A stretch of 64,000 nucleotides of DNA from Sipunculus nudus (Eukaryota > Annelida > Sipuncula > Golfingiida > Sipunculidae). This document shows, one piece after another, positions 49,868-62,424 of the stretch. The position numbers were made by a program, and so were the translations under genes. The notes beneath the pieces were generated by a model. That model was not told the origin of the DNA. It did not search any database and saw nothing but the letters and a program-made list of their open reading frames with translations. Position 1 is the stretch's first letter; the number at the start of each line of letters is the position of its first letter. The stretch is from positions 67,071,300 through 67,135,299 of the forward strand of contig CM049314.1 in assembly GCA_026874595.1 (NCBI GenBank). The letters run 5' to 3'.

Positions 49868-52790
49868 ATTATCGCAGTCAAACGAAATATGAATTTCTAT
49901 TTAAAGGTAATTTTAAAAGGTAATCTTAAGCATAAACTAAGCACTATATAAGCATATACATACCTAAACAATAGGAATATACACTGAAAATGCATTAACT
50001 TGTCTATTGTGGTCGGAAAGCGATGGCAGTGTGTCATTAATCCTTTACTTATAGAATTTCTGAGTTTTCATAGTTATTACAAAAGACGTATAGCAAGGTC
50101 CAAGGACAATATTGGTTTTCCTGAAAAGTGCAGGAGAAAACATCCCGGAGACAACATGACGGGTGATATCAGGGAATACTTGAATATTGCAGTAGGATTT
50201 GCCAAAAAGAGAAAGGTGGGCGATATTAAAGGTTTACTGGTTTATAACAGAAAAAGGACCAAAGGACGGCGAAACCGAACGTGAGTCACATAAAAAAATA
50301 CGAGAAAGTTTATTTGTATTATTAATCTATTTAATTTTCTTAATTTTCTTCTGTTATAATCAAGGCCCTGTGCTGGTAGTAAAATAAAAAATCAACAACA
50401 TCATGCAATATGTAAAGAATCACATCCAAAAGTATTTTAACAAAATATATGCCAACGAGTTAGTAGATGGCTCAGAGATTAAGAACGTGACATGTTAAAA
50501 AAATAGTAAGTTGGCGATACTTGATATTGATGAGCAAATCATCACAAAGTGCACTGCAGTCATATGAGGGAGATGTTTTATTTCTTTTATCACCTAGTCC
50601 CTGTCAAACACATTATGATTTTTTATCGTTGCGAAGAGAGCAATATAATATATTGCAAGTTCATAACAAGGGTAATTTTCCTATAAAAATACCATTATGA
50701 CAAATTAAAAGCACATTCCAGGAGTTGCTTGTTAATTTTGGATAACAGTATTGCATTAAACATTATCGCAATTATTTCGATAATAAAAACAGTATACCTT
50801 AGTGCAGATTTTCACAGGTGAGGGGTTTGATAATTTTGTCCTCATAATATTTTACTCTAATTTAGATTTATTCCCTATTTAGGATATCATGCTCAAGAAT
50901 TAAAAGTTCACATATGTCCTCGTGAATTCTGATATAATATGTAGAAGGCCAAATATGCCAAATAGGAACAGAATAATGCAAGTGGTTTTGATAATAGGTA
51001 GTCTTGAAGTGGTACAAAAGGAATATCGTGAATAATCGTGGGGTTTGCTTAATTTCGGGAAGGAACGAAGTCTCAGTGACAATTTCAGGTTTGATAGGAG
51101 AACTTAGGGACATCTAATTATATACCAAATTTAAGATTTGCAGTTTCAACGATGTCAAGGCGTGCCAGTCTAACAGAAGGACAAATGACAGACGGACTGA
51201 CGGACGACGGATGCTGACCGATCACTACAGCTCAGCTGACTTACTGAGCTTAACACATGATGGGTCTAAGATTTAAATGAAAGGATACATTTGACCAAAA
51301 AATAATGTGAAAATGTTATTAATCATTCCAATAACAGGTTAAACATAATTAAAAATGCAAATTCAAAACATTTTAATCATGGCTTTAATTTATCATTTAT
51401 TTGATTGAACATATTACAATTTACAGTTCTCTATACTTATATACTTAAAAAAAGGCCGCACCGTATACATTTGTTCTGCACGTTAGTTGATTCTCAATTC
51501 TAAAATGCACCATCATATATCCCTAACTTTGTCAGACAATATGACATTATACATATAAATGTATTTATTAATTTTTTGCCACAAATATATAGCTAATAAC
51601 AAAACAATAAATATTTGAAAATAAAACTTTATTCAGAATTCACAATTCTAAATTGTGCCCTTATTTATAAAAAAATTGACTCATATATTATCAATTTAAG
51701 CATACTGATAGATTTATTAATTTTAATTTATTAAAATTATTTAAAAGAAAATTGATTTCTTTATAATAATGCTGCATTAGCCCATCATGGCATCTTCTGG
51801 ATTACTTCATGAATAACTTTTTCAAGAAAAAAAATTGCATATTGGACTGGAAACAGCATTACAATTAACGAAATACAGTTCAGACAATAACAATTACTGC
51901 ATAACACTTGGTGGGTTTGGGGGGGGGGGGGGGTATTTGAATAACTGTACATCTGTGACAGCAGGAAATCACCCCCAGTGACCCATTACAAATCAGGTAT
52001 CCTGGATTAGCTTACCTCCCGTGACCAGAAGCCTGCAGCTCGATAATGCAAATGAACACAATAGAGCGTCCCTGAAAAAAATAAAAACTAGCCTATTTTT
52101 TAGCTTTTATTTTCAAATTTCAAATTTCAACAGGTTATATACTTGCAGTAACTCAACAGTACTTACAGGGAGTAAGTGCCATGGTCAACAGTTTATTTAT
52201 TTATTCATTAAAAAATAACACAGAATGAGAGATCGGGGAGGGGAGGAATTGCATATTATAATAGGCTAAGTGCAGTCTTACGATCTGTGTCGGCATAAGT
52301 GCCTCTTGGTGGAGTATTTAAGCCAAACGTCAATAACGTAAGTATTGACATTACGTACTAAAATAGAAATAAATCAGATGTACAGATCTTGCCTTTCTGC
52401 ATTTGGCTCCGTTATGACGATCAAGCGTAAGTAGCAAGCTCTGTAAGTATGTTTATATACGCACAACAGTACACGGGTTCACATTCCGCTTGACACGGCA
52501 ATGTGTCATGCATGGTGGCACACACACGGCTACCTCTGGGAAGAGTGTGCGTATATACGTGTATACACGTGTTTAAATGCATTGTATTTTCACAGATTTG
52601 AACCATCTGGCTCTGCAAGTAATATCATTCCATTGTTGTCAGGAACAGTCAAATTATAAAGGATTATTATTAGGAACAGCCGACCAGTGTCGCATGGCTC
52701 AGGGCAAAACTCAATTGTTGGGTGGTGTCGGCTGCTTGACTGTCCCGTGGAGTCGTCTGCTTGAGTGTACCAGGGTCATCACCCAAAATA
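49840..52790. other. Intergenic region upstream of the SLC5 gene
   Basis: A short (TG)n run lies at about 49846-49867 and a G run at about 51916-51932. ORFs are short and unsupported. The region just before 52795 is presumably the SLC5 promoter and 5' UTR, but I see no decisive core-promoter element. Confidence 0.55.
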
Positions 52791-52794
52791 CCAA

Positions 52795-52875
52795 ATGGCT
52801 CTCGCTGTACTATCCTGGATTGACATATTAGTACTCGTGGTTTATTTTATTGGCACGCTTGGGGTTGGAGTTTGG
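52795..52875 (+). CDS. SLC5 exon 1
   Basis: Encodes 27 residues from MALAVLSWIDILVLVVYF to GVGVW, the first membrane segment (TM0/TM-1 in SGLT numbering). Phase 0 donor GTAAGT. The start is chosen because the family begins shortly before this helix and the context is CAAATGG. Confidence 0.85.
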
Positions 52876-54485
52876 GTAAGTTTATATTTATCATACTGTT
52901 TGAATGATGCAGGGATTGATATTCAATATACAGTAATATTCAATTGATGAGAATCAATACTAATATATAGGGCACACACGAGTAGGCCCTATATATTGTA
53001 GTCAGAGTATCCGTCCCTATAATACTGGGAGGCTTACAACTAGGGCTATTTATAGTGCAACATCCAGCCTCATGTGTCTTTTTTCCAGGGGCCATGCGAA
53101 CATGATCAGGGGCAGGTCCAGGATTTAGGAAGGGGGGGGGGGGGGGCTGGGAGGGGTTAGGATGCAACATTTGGTCTGAAACTGTTGGAAAATGTTGTTT
53201 CGGATGAATAGCACGGGGGGGGGGGGGGCGTACTAATTTTCACCCTAACTTTTTTTTTTTTGGGGGGGGGGGGGGACTAAAATTTTACTTTCTTTTCTTC
53301 TAGTAATTTAAATTATTATCTCATTTTTAGAAAAAAAGAGGATACTGCATATATCAACTGCCCGATTGAATAAGCATTAAAATTAGGCAATTTGTTTAAT
53401 GTTTAAATATGTTTGAAATATACACAATATATTACTAAACCTGAGCAAAAATTATTATATTTCATAAAATTTCATTAGGCCTATAACTGGTAGCAATCCT
53501 TGGTTGACGGGCTTGAGGAAGGGGTTTAATTAGATCCTATAGTACAGCAGAAAATATTTACTCTGTACTTACGGTAATAGTTAGTATGTTATGATTCTTT
53601 TCAACCAGATATTTGTTCAAGCCCCCCCCCCCCCCCCCCCCCCCCCCCACCAATTTCTACTGATGTTATGGAATCCCACATGTCACCCACGTGCTGGCCG
53701 CGTGCATGGTCCCACGTGATGCTGCGGCCCGCTGAGCACAATCGTAATACGCGGAGCATTCAAATAAATATCACAATAACATCCATTTCTAATTAAGAAT
53801 TGAACCTTAAAAGTGTTGAATTCGTAATCTATACACATGAATAGTGGAAATTTATAATGGTATAATAAGCAATTATATCTGACCTTGAGAATAACCAAAT
53901 TAGTCGTGAACAAGGTCACAGATGGCAATGTCGGCTGAATGTTGTAAATATGGATAATGAATGGCCTGAACAGAACGTACCAGTGCACCTGTTGTTATCA
54001 GCAATTCACCAACATGGCTGCTAAACAGCTGTATAGACTGGCGTTAACAGTCCCTGCTTTCTTTCATCCTGTCTCTCTCCCTCCCTCTCCCTATATCTCT
54101 TCATCTCTCCCCTCACTATCATTTTATATTTATCTCATTTATAAATACTATAACGTACACTATTAATACGACGCCAGACAGATAACATTCATATATATAT
54201 ATATTCGTTGGGTCTCGTAAGTGAATTCAACACTACTTATAGCAAATTTTATTTTCTATTTGCCAGAGATGCAATATTTCATGATTATTATATCATGCAT
54301 TCCAGAGCGCCTAACCTGCTAAACAGCTGTATAGACTGGCGTTAACAGTCTCTGCTTTCTTTCATCCTGTCTCTCTCCCTCCCTCTCCCTATATCTCTTC
54401 ATCTCTCCCCTCACTATCATTTTATATTTATCTCATTTATAAATACTATAACGTACACTATTAATACGACGCCAGACAGATAACA

Positions 54486-54547
<62 letters not shown>

Positions 54548-55092
54548 ATTGCTTTGTGAGCTTTACATATCGAAATATAATAATGTTATCGTTCACTCCG
54601 TGCTTTCGTATTAATACAGTTTCGCTTTTGATCCAAATAAGCCGATGTTCACGCTTTAAACATTATCCCTTTCTCATCCCCTGGAAAGACTACTTTTCAA
54701 ATCTAAAACGAAAATTCAAGTATCGTTCCACCGCACTGAAACATATTACTTTTTTTCATAAATACACACAACATCAAAAAGAAATGTACTAGGTATAAAT
54801 AGATATATACTTCGTTGGGTCTCGTAAGTGAATTCAACACTACTTATAGCAAATTTTATTTTCTATTTGCCAGAGATGCAATATTTCATGATTATTATAT
54901 CATGCATTCCAGAGCGCCTAACCTGCTAAACAGCTGTATAGACTGGCGTTAACAGTCCCTGCTTTCTTTCATCCTGTCTCTCTCCCTCCCTCTCCCTATA
55001 TCTCTTCATCTCTCCCCTCACTATCATTTTATATTTATCTCATTTATAAATACTATAACGTACACTATTAATACGACGCCAGACAGATAACA

Positions 55093-55145
<53 letters not shown>

Positions 55146-58100
55146 CTTTGTGAGCTTTACATATCGAAATATAATAATGTTATCGTTCACTCCGTGCTTT
55201 CGTATTAATACAGTTTCGCTTTTGATCCAAATAAGCCGATGTTCACGCTTTAAACATTATCCCTTTCTCATCCCCTGGAAAGACTACTTTTCAAATCTTA
55301 AACGAAAATTCAAGTATCGTTCCACCGCACTGAAACATATTACTTTTTTTCATAAATACACACAACATCAAAAAGAAATGTACTAGGTATAAATAGATAT
55401 ATACTTCGTTGGGTCTCGTAAGTGAATTCAACACTACTTATAGCAAATTTTATTTTCTATTTGCCAGAGATGCAATATTTCATGATTATTATATCATGCA
55501 TTCCAGAGCGCCTAACCTGTTAGGCACACACGGGATATTTCTCGTCCTAATGTGATGAAACCAATTTATGGTAATAGTTTAAAAATCGTGATATCAGCCA
55601 CTCAAATCAACCATGAAATAATTTCAAGGCAGAACATTGTCATACCGTGACATCTGGTGGCCAATGCATGCACTATCCGACATTCAGATAGTGTGCGTAT
55701 GGATGGCAGAAATTCCCTTTTCCACATCTTTATCTTGTGCAAAGAATATGGCATCTATATACTTTTATAAATGAAATAGTTGTATTTAGTACAGTAACAG
55801 TTTGTTACTTGATAACCTTAAATATCAATAACTTCCTTCTTTCAAAATAGGGCCCTTCTAAAAAAAGTTTGATGGAAATTAATGAAATCTTCTACAGAAG
55901 CATACCGACAGATAGAGAGAGAGAGAGCAATATGTAGATTATCTTATAGACAAATTAAGAGACAAAAAAGGCACGTATGCCAATTTTATTTTGAGAATAA
56001 GAAAACCATGTTAAGGTCAAAGGTTTAATCTCATAAACTCATCCAGTCTCTTTTTAATGAATTATTAATAATATATAAATGCACAAACCCAAGTCTCTGA
56101 CGTTTGAATAATTCTGCAAAACTTCACATGGGAATCAGTTAATAAATATCTATTAACACATTAAGTTCTTTAGAAGTTATCAAGTACATTTAGTAGATAT
56201 TTTTTTTTAATTTTTGGTGGAGGTAACTGCCTTAATTTTGTTCTCATTATTAAGCTAAGTATTTACATCTGCATGGTTCAGTTTCGGTTTGGGACAAAAT
56301 GACAGGTTGTTAGCTTCCTGTCATTTTTTTAGTTTATATCCCGAAGTCATCAATGCCCCGTGTCTACCGCACCTGCAGGTCCTTGGGGGTCATAATACCG
56401 AGGAACCTCCAAAAGACACACTCATAAGTGTTTGATAAACATCTGTTTGGCACAGCCTTCGCATTAAGACTGCAGAACGCTCAGTCCGTGTTGGGGCTGT
56501 GTAAAAGCTCACCGCTCCTCGGCTGAGATTCGAACTCACGACCTCCCAGCTTTGAGTCCTGTGCTCTGCCTCTGAGTAAGATATTGTTTCATACCTAAAG
56601 GTGAAACCGGAATCCATATAATGAATGGAGTCAAGACAACAGTAGATAAATTAATATGATACTGTCTAAAATTCTAAGAGGTTCGGTGAATTGACAACCG
56701 CGGCAAAAACAGTACTTCCTGACCAGGGTATAATGAGTCAACGTGCATTGTGTTAGTGTATGTCAACTATTACGTAACAGTGTAGGTAACATTATGTCTG
56801 AAATTTCAGGCGACCTTGTCTATAGCAAAATGGATGCAAAGGAACCCGGATGGAGGTGTGGAAGAGTACTTTCTTGCCGCCCAGGGAGTCACGTGGTTAC
56901 CGGTAAGAATCGTTACAGTAAAGAACCGTTAAAACCATATATACCAATGTATGGAGTCAGCTGTTAAATTTTGTCCGACAATAGTTAAAAAAATACCAAT
57001 GATCGATTATTTATAGATTATTTCATGTAACTGGTCTAGCTGTTACCATTTTAATACTGAAAGCCTCGTCACCATTTTGACAGCACTAACGAAGTTTCAT
57101 ATTTCCTAATTCTGCGGACATAGATCAGCAGACGACTTTCAGTTTTCAGTAAACTTGTGAAGTCTCGATAAAACATGTAATAGTATTGAGAACTGGCCTA
57201 CTCATCAACAATGTCTATTTGTCGCTGCAGGGTGCTTCGCTCTTAAGTTTCGGGTAGACATAAGATTTACCTCCAAAATAGATAACTTGTATCTGAATTG
57301 GTATTCAAAATGATACATGATCGATCATTTTTCTACATAATCGTAGATGATCGTTCATGTTCATGCAACTTAATCGTAGATGATATATAAAACGAAAATG
57401 CATCCAAACCAATCGACTAAAACAGTTCCACATAGTTCACAAAAAACATAATATAAATATTGGTATATTTATTCATTATTCATAATGCAATACCATTTTT
57501 TCCAGATCGCTGGATCCATTTTCGCCACCAATGTCGGAGCTACCATGTTTATTGGCCTATCGGGCACAGGCGCCGCAGAAGGGTTTGCACCAATCATGTA
57601 TGAGTGGGGCGTATGTATATTAATTCCTTTTTAGATAAAAAAAAGAACAGCCGTACAAGTAAGAGACGATGGTAAACATGCAGCAATACTAACACATCCA
57701 TCGTTTTTATAGATTTATTAACTGTTAAAGAACAAGCGTAGGGTTATTATGATTACCCCTGGTCTGTCTGTCTGTCTGTTTGACTTCTTTTCTGAAAAAT
57801 ACTGCATTGTAAGGCTGAAAAGGCTGCATTGTACATTATCAAACATTCTTTTTTTTCTAATCGGAAATCACACCTCCGAGTTTTGCCTGATGTTGGCGAG
57901 AGAAGAGAGCTCTACTTTTCACACATGGTACGCCGGAGTGGCAATTTTTATTTAAGAGACCTATTTACATACCAGTTATGTTAAATATACATAAATTATA
58001 GTGTATGTTCTTCAGAATATTATGATATCTGTTAATATTTCGTTCTAAAAGCGTTTTTTTTACACTTACACAAGGGTAAGTGAACTTTCATTGGGCGCGA

Positions 58101-58317
58101 TCGGTAGAGTAAAACATAAAGCGCTCACGCCACCTGGTTGCGCCACTTGATAAATCAAGATTTTCAAACTTCCTACCTGTGTTTCTTGTGTGATTCATCT
58201 TTGCTGTTTTTTCTCATTGCTTGGGAGCACAGCACAGGCACAGGCGCGGACCTCTGGTCAAGCAGTCACACGTAGACTGTGTTTGTTCACACAGACAACC
58301 GTAACAACAGTGTTACT

Positions 58318-58371
<54 letters not shown>

Positions 58372-61300
58372 AAGATATTTTGTTTGTTTGCTGCGGGGCA
58401 TGTTCATTTAGCTAAAATGAACACATACAGAACACAGATGAACACAGATCATACACATACTATTTTACTATTATACATGTTTGTTGACATTTAACGATAA
58501 TGGTGTTGTGAAATTAGATTTTATCCGTAAAAATGACTTAAGTTTCCACCAATAGAGAGGGAAGACTTTAGGTTTTCATTAGTTTATTTGTATATCACTT
58601 TAGGTTTTCATTAGTTTATTTGTATATCAATATATGGATCCAGCTTTTTTACCCAGGAGAGAGAGCGTAAGACATCCTACTAGAATTTTTATTCTTCATG
58701 CGTTTATGATAGATCTCCATAATCACTGTGAATGTTTAGAATTGACCTTTGGTCAGATTTTCAGGTTTTTAACTGACGTATTTGACCGTGGTCCATTATT
58801 GACCTACTAAGCCTTCTGTCCCTTGCGTGTATTGAACGTTTAGGCCGTTTTACCATGTGATCAAGCCCTGTCAGCCCTCTAGTGTAAGGAACTCTATTAT
58901 ATGAACAGACTTAGAGCCGTTACCACTCAATTTTTATAGATCATAATGCTAAACTTTAACTGAACCACTCATCATATACAAATATCATCCTTTGGCTGTC
59001 ATGAAAATGGGTTCTTGCAGCAGATTGTCGAATGTTTTAATACACGCATTTCTTTATTTGTAAGCTTCACATTAATCTAAAATTAACAGTTTCACAGTTT
59101 CAGCTAATCTTAAATCCATTTCCCTGTATTTCAGATGGTGTTCATCCTGCCGCTACTGGCTTATGTTTTCCTACCAGTTTACAGGGCATCTGCTGTAAGC
59201 CAAACTTATCTTGTGATATTTAAATTGTCTGTTCCGTAATATAGGGTATATCCTGTTAATGTCGCAGTATTTACGGGTGAAATATTCTAAATTGTATTGA
59301 TTTCCTATTTAATAATTTCAAATCATATAACTTAATTAATCATGTGGCATCATACATATTTTCTAATTGGTTTATATATACATTACACCATTATATCTAT
59401 TCACGATAGTTAAATGTTCCTTCCATTCGTTTAAACGAATGTATAAGATTGTTGTAACTGTTTTATATATTATGCTTTTTGTATCAACACAAACCAGGAT
59501 TTAAATATTAAAAGTCTGCTCTCTACAAAGACCAGCTTTTGATTTATTGGAAAAGACATGATTTCTTATTTCTCACAGCAATAAAGTTACGCAAAATTAT
59601 ATCAAAAGGGCTTAATTCCTGCTTTTCCTACGAAATTATGATGATTCACTATTTCTTCTGTTACATACATGGATGTTAATTAAGTCGATTTTTTTTCTCA
59701 TGATACAGAAATAGATGAAATTATATCACATATAATCCTTGTATTAATTTCCAGTATATAGTATGTCGATATCTTTGGTTTCTTTTGCAGTCTTACACCA
59801 TGCCACAGTACTTGGCAAAAAGGTACGGCGGCAACCGGATCAGAATCTGTTATACAGTCGTACTTCTGGTGTCACTCGTGCTTTTAAACGTGGCTGTAAG
59901 TAACACCCACCCATCCAAACACATATACACACAGATATCATTACATCTCTTGTTTTGGAGACAAATAACGAGAGGTTTTGTTGTCTTTCTCATCCTGTAA
60001 GATCACATTAAATGTAAGTACATTTTCAACTGGAATGTTAACAGAAAGAGGTAGAGAAACAAAAATGATGAAAGAACCGAGTGACCGTAAAACAAAGAGA
60101 CAGACAGCAGACAGAAAGCCAAATGGATATCTAGAGCTCCAAATTGATTTACCAAAATTTGAAATGAAAATTGCTGTTTAAACATACTATGAACAAATTT
60201 TACATGCATGCGTGCGCAATATACAAGTGAAAAAGACTTTGTATAAATTTATTACTTTAGCATATGCAACATCTGATTTCACATTTTAGTATGGTTATTG
60301 TTTTCTTAGTGAATCCAAGTCTTATACGTTATAATAAAGCACTAAGTCTAATGTGATTTTGTGATTATTCTCATATTTTTAAAAGACAAACATTAAATAA
60401 CGTTTATACTCTGGATTCCGCTTTAGGGAGAGATGTACGCTGCGGCGCTGGTCGTACAGCTGATCCTGGGCTGGAACCTGTACCTGTCCGTTGTACCGAT
60501 CCTGATGATCGCCATGGTGTACACGGTGTCTGGGGGACTCCTGGCTGTCATCTACACCGACGCCATACAAACCATCATTCTGTTAGTTGGAGGTGTCATA
60601 CTCTCTGTAATATGTAAGTATCCTACACTGGGCTTGGAGGTGAAGGGCCACGGTTTCATTGGTGGAAACTAGTGATATCTCAATAGAACTTCAGAGATCC
60701 AGTCTAATACTTAATCGACCGGTTATGCCTTCTGTATTATCCTAGCCCCTTGTATATGACACCTGGAATCCAGAATAAAAAAATATATCTTTCTTATCAT
60801 GCGGTTACCTTCATCCTCATTTGAAAGACAGTGCCGTCAGCGGAAAATTGGTCTATCTTTTAAAAAGTAGCCAACACGTGTTATATGATGGACGCACCAG
60901 GAACTATGCGAACATATAATTCTCAAGCTTGATAATTACCCCCAATAAAATAAAATAATAAATAAAATAAGAGTATATGCAGTATTATATAGTTGAAATG
61001 ATCGAACTCATAACCTTGGAAATATTCTAAACCGAGGGATAACGTCGTTTTTTGAAAGGAATTGCGATCATGATTAATACAATACTGTTCTCCCCAAATT
61101 ATCAACTAACTGCCAATGTTTGCTTTTAAAATGTTAAAATGCTGGCATTAAAAAAACTAGCCTTGCCATGGCAATAAAAATATACTGCTCTGTTTTTAAG
61201 CAATTTCCTCATGTAATACTGCATGTCGCTCATCCTTTGATTGTTGTTATTTATACAAGGATAAAACCTAAAGCACTTATTATATTGATCAAGTAACCAA

Positions 61301-62286
61301 ATAAAAAAAAAATGACACGTAAAAAGTGTTAATCACAGGCTATGACATAATGGGTTTTGAAGTAACTATTCTTGCCCGGGTTTCAGCTGTGAATCATGTC
61401 GGAGGTTTCTCCGCCATATTCGAGAAGTTCCTGTCCGCTGGATCTAACAGCTCGTACTACAGGATGATACAGGAGGGGGACACAAATATATCCCAGTGTG
61501 CCTTCCCTCCTCCGGATGCTTTCCACATCTTCCGGCCCGTCGACTCCGAGTACCCCTGGACGGGACTAACGTTTGGTCTCGCTATCCTCGGTACCTTCTT
61601 CTTCTGTAATAACCAGGTAATATCCTAATATCGCCCATCTTCCTATTTTTGGCGACTGCTACTGGAACTTTCAGAAAATCCCCGAAAATCACTCACTTGC
61701 TTTCTCTGCCATGTACTTTTCCTGTACTGTTCTAGAAACCCCTAAATTCGTTTGTCCGGCTATCCTTGGCATATCTTCTGTAGAAACCATGTTAATCCTT
61801 AAGATCTCAGATTAAGCCCCAGAAATAGCCCAACTAGCTATCATCAGTTCAGGTGAATATTATTTTTACCATGTAAATGTTATCTTTGGGAACTTAAAAT
61901 TAATGTCTTAATTGTTCCGGAAGCAAAATATATTTTATTTTGTTTAATTGTCTTATCTGGTACAATAACCACGTGCTCATCTATAGACTTGTAAACAATT
62001 AGACTCATAACGTATTTATCAGTCAAAATTGAAATGCATATGACCAGAACATGGGTGGATTTAAATCCTGGTTTCTAAGTCAGAATGCAATTTCTCGTGG
62101 CATTAAGGAAGACTAATCATGCTCAGTGTGCTTACATTTACATTTGATAGGTGATCGTACAGCGCAGCCTGGCGGCTAAAAGTATAATTCACGGCAAGGC
62201 GGGATGCGTTGCCACAATGTACTTGAAGATCCTGCCTTTCTTCCTCTTCTTAGTTCCAGGAATGACCGGCAGGATTCTCTACAGAG
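52795..62286 (+). CDS. SLC5/SGLT-family Na+/solute symporter, 5' part (8 exons)
   Basis: Exons 52795-52875, 56810-56902, 57506-57610, 59135-59194, 59791-59895, 60427-60613, 61387-61616 and 62151-62286 give about 332 residues; the rest lies beyond the window. All junctions are GT-AG and the frame is continuous. Family words include FATNVGATMFIGLSGTGAA (TM1), YEWG, YTMPQYLAKRYGG, NLYLS, VYTVSGGLLAVIYTDAIQT and NNQVIVQRSLAAKS. The LeuT-fold transporter couples solute uptake to Na+ entry at the plasma membrane. From memory of human SGLT1, Asn78, Glu102 and Lys321 are matched, while His83 is Met and Tyr290 and Trp291 are both Phe, so the substrate may not be glucose. Loop sequences NSS and NIS are possible N-glycosylation sites. 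Orthology to a particular SLC5 member cannot be fixed here. Confidence 0.9.
53110..53280. repeat. Cluster of long G homopolymers
   Basis: Three G runs of about 10-15 nt lie at about 53131-53146, 53215-53228 and 53262-53275 in intron 1, the last preceded by a T run. A C run of about 29 nt follows at 53621-53649. Lengths are likely unreliable in any assembly. Confidence 0.85.
53621..53649. repeat. (C)29-type homopolymer
   Basis: An uninterrupted C run, complementary to the G runs 350-500 bp upstream. Confidence 0.9.
54013..55519. repeat. 594-bp direct tandem repeat, two full units and one partial
   Basis: Units start at CTGCTAAACAGCTGTATAG near 54016, 54316 and 54925. Units 2 and 3 are nearly identical (594-bp period, a few substitutions). 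Unit 1 lacks about 300 bp around the (TA)n tract. Each full unit holds a CT-rich run, (TA)n (about 54494-54550 and 55097-55143) and a 78-codon ORF (54556-54792, 55150-55386) without recognisable motifs. It lies in SLC5 intron 1. Confidence 0.9.
56375..56600 (-). mobile_element. tRNA-derived SINE
   Basis: On the minus strand TTACTCAGAGGCAGAGC is an A-box region and GAGTTCGAATCTC a B-box/T-arm, correctly spaced with AGGTC between. A non-tRNA body of about 140 bp follows to about 56375. The tRNA-like part is too diverged in its stems to call a functional tRNA. Confidence 0.6.
56810..56902 (+). CDS. SLC5 exon 2
   Basis: 31 codons, phase 0 both ends: ATLSIAKWMQRNPDGGVEEY to VTWLP. EYFLAAQGVTWLP matches the YFLAGRxMxWxP word of SLC5 before TM1. 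Confidence 0.9.
57506..57610 (+). CDS. SLC5 exon 3
   Basis: 35 codons holding TM1: FATNVGATMFIGLSGTGAA, then YEWG. Asn is kept where SGLT1 has Asn78. Met stands where SGLT1 has His83. The Glu of YEWG is kept. Confidence 0.9.
58321..58369. repeat. (GA)n microsatellite in SLC5 intron 3
   Basis: A pure GA run of about 24 units. The Glu-Arg ORFs across it are artefacts. Confidence 0.95.
58565..58628. repeat. 32-bp exact tandem duplication
   Basis: ACTTTAGGTTTTCATTAG and the following 14 bases occur twice, head to tail. Confidence 0.95.
59135..59194 (+). CDS. SLC5 exon 4
   Basis: 20 codons, MVFILPLLAYVFLPVYRASA, phase 0. Matches the helix after the YEW motif that ends FLPIYxxA in the family. 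Confidence 0.9.
59791..59895 (+). CDS. SLC5 exon 5
   Basis: 35 codons. Carries TMPQYLAKRYGGNRIR, the intracellular signature after TM2, then the next helix to LLNVA. Confidence 0.9.
60427..60613 (+). CDS. SLC5 exon 6
   Basis: 62 codons plus one base (phase 1). GEMYAAALVVQLILGWNLYL and YTVSGGLLAVIYTDAIQT are strongly family-specific. G+C is clearly higher than in the flanking introns. Confidence 0.9.
61387..61616 (+). CDS. SLC5 exon 7
   Basis: Starts with the split Ser, SVNHVGGFSAIFEKF, then an extracellular loop with NSS and NIS sequons and PPPDAFHIFRP, then WTGLTFGLAILGTFFFCNNQ. The aromatic pair of SGLT1 (Tyr-Trp) is Phe-Phe here and the Asp of CTDQ is Asn. Confidence 0.9.
62151..62286 (+). 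CDS. SLC5 exon 8, last exon in window
   Basis: 45 codons plus one base. VIVQRSLAAKSIIHGKAGC and MYLKILPFFLFLVPGM follow the family closely; the Lys of YLK matches Lys321 of SGLT1. Donor GTAAGT. The next exon, which should start the extracellular loop before TM7, is not in the window. Confidence 0.9.
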
Positions 62287-62424
62287 GTAAGTCCCCCATG
62301 TCATATGATATTTCTATTTTGTAACCGACCTATATAGGTCTTTGGCTTAAACCTGTTTGGACAGCTGTCCTATGGTATGGCATGTATGTACACCCGTAAC
62401 ACCCTAAAACAGGCCATAAAAGGC

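Noticed and set aside
54556-55386. Two identical 78-residue ORFs as a duplicated gene
   Set aside because: They lie in a non-coding tandem repeat with a (TA)n tract. There is no motif, no splice context and no codon signal; identity follows from recent duplication.
56375-56600. Functional tRNA gene on the minus strand
   Set aside because: A and B boxes are good, but the acceptor and anticodon stems do not pair well and a longer non-tRNA body follows, so it is called a SINE.
58190-58494. ORFs with long Glu-Arg runs
   Set aside because: They are read through a (GA)n microsatellite.
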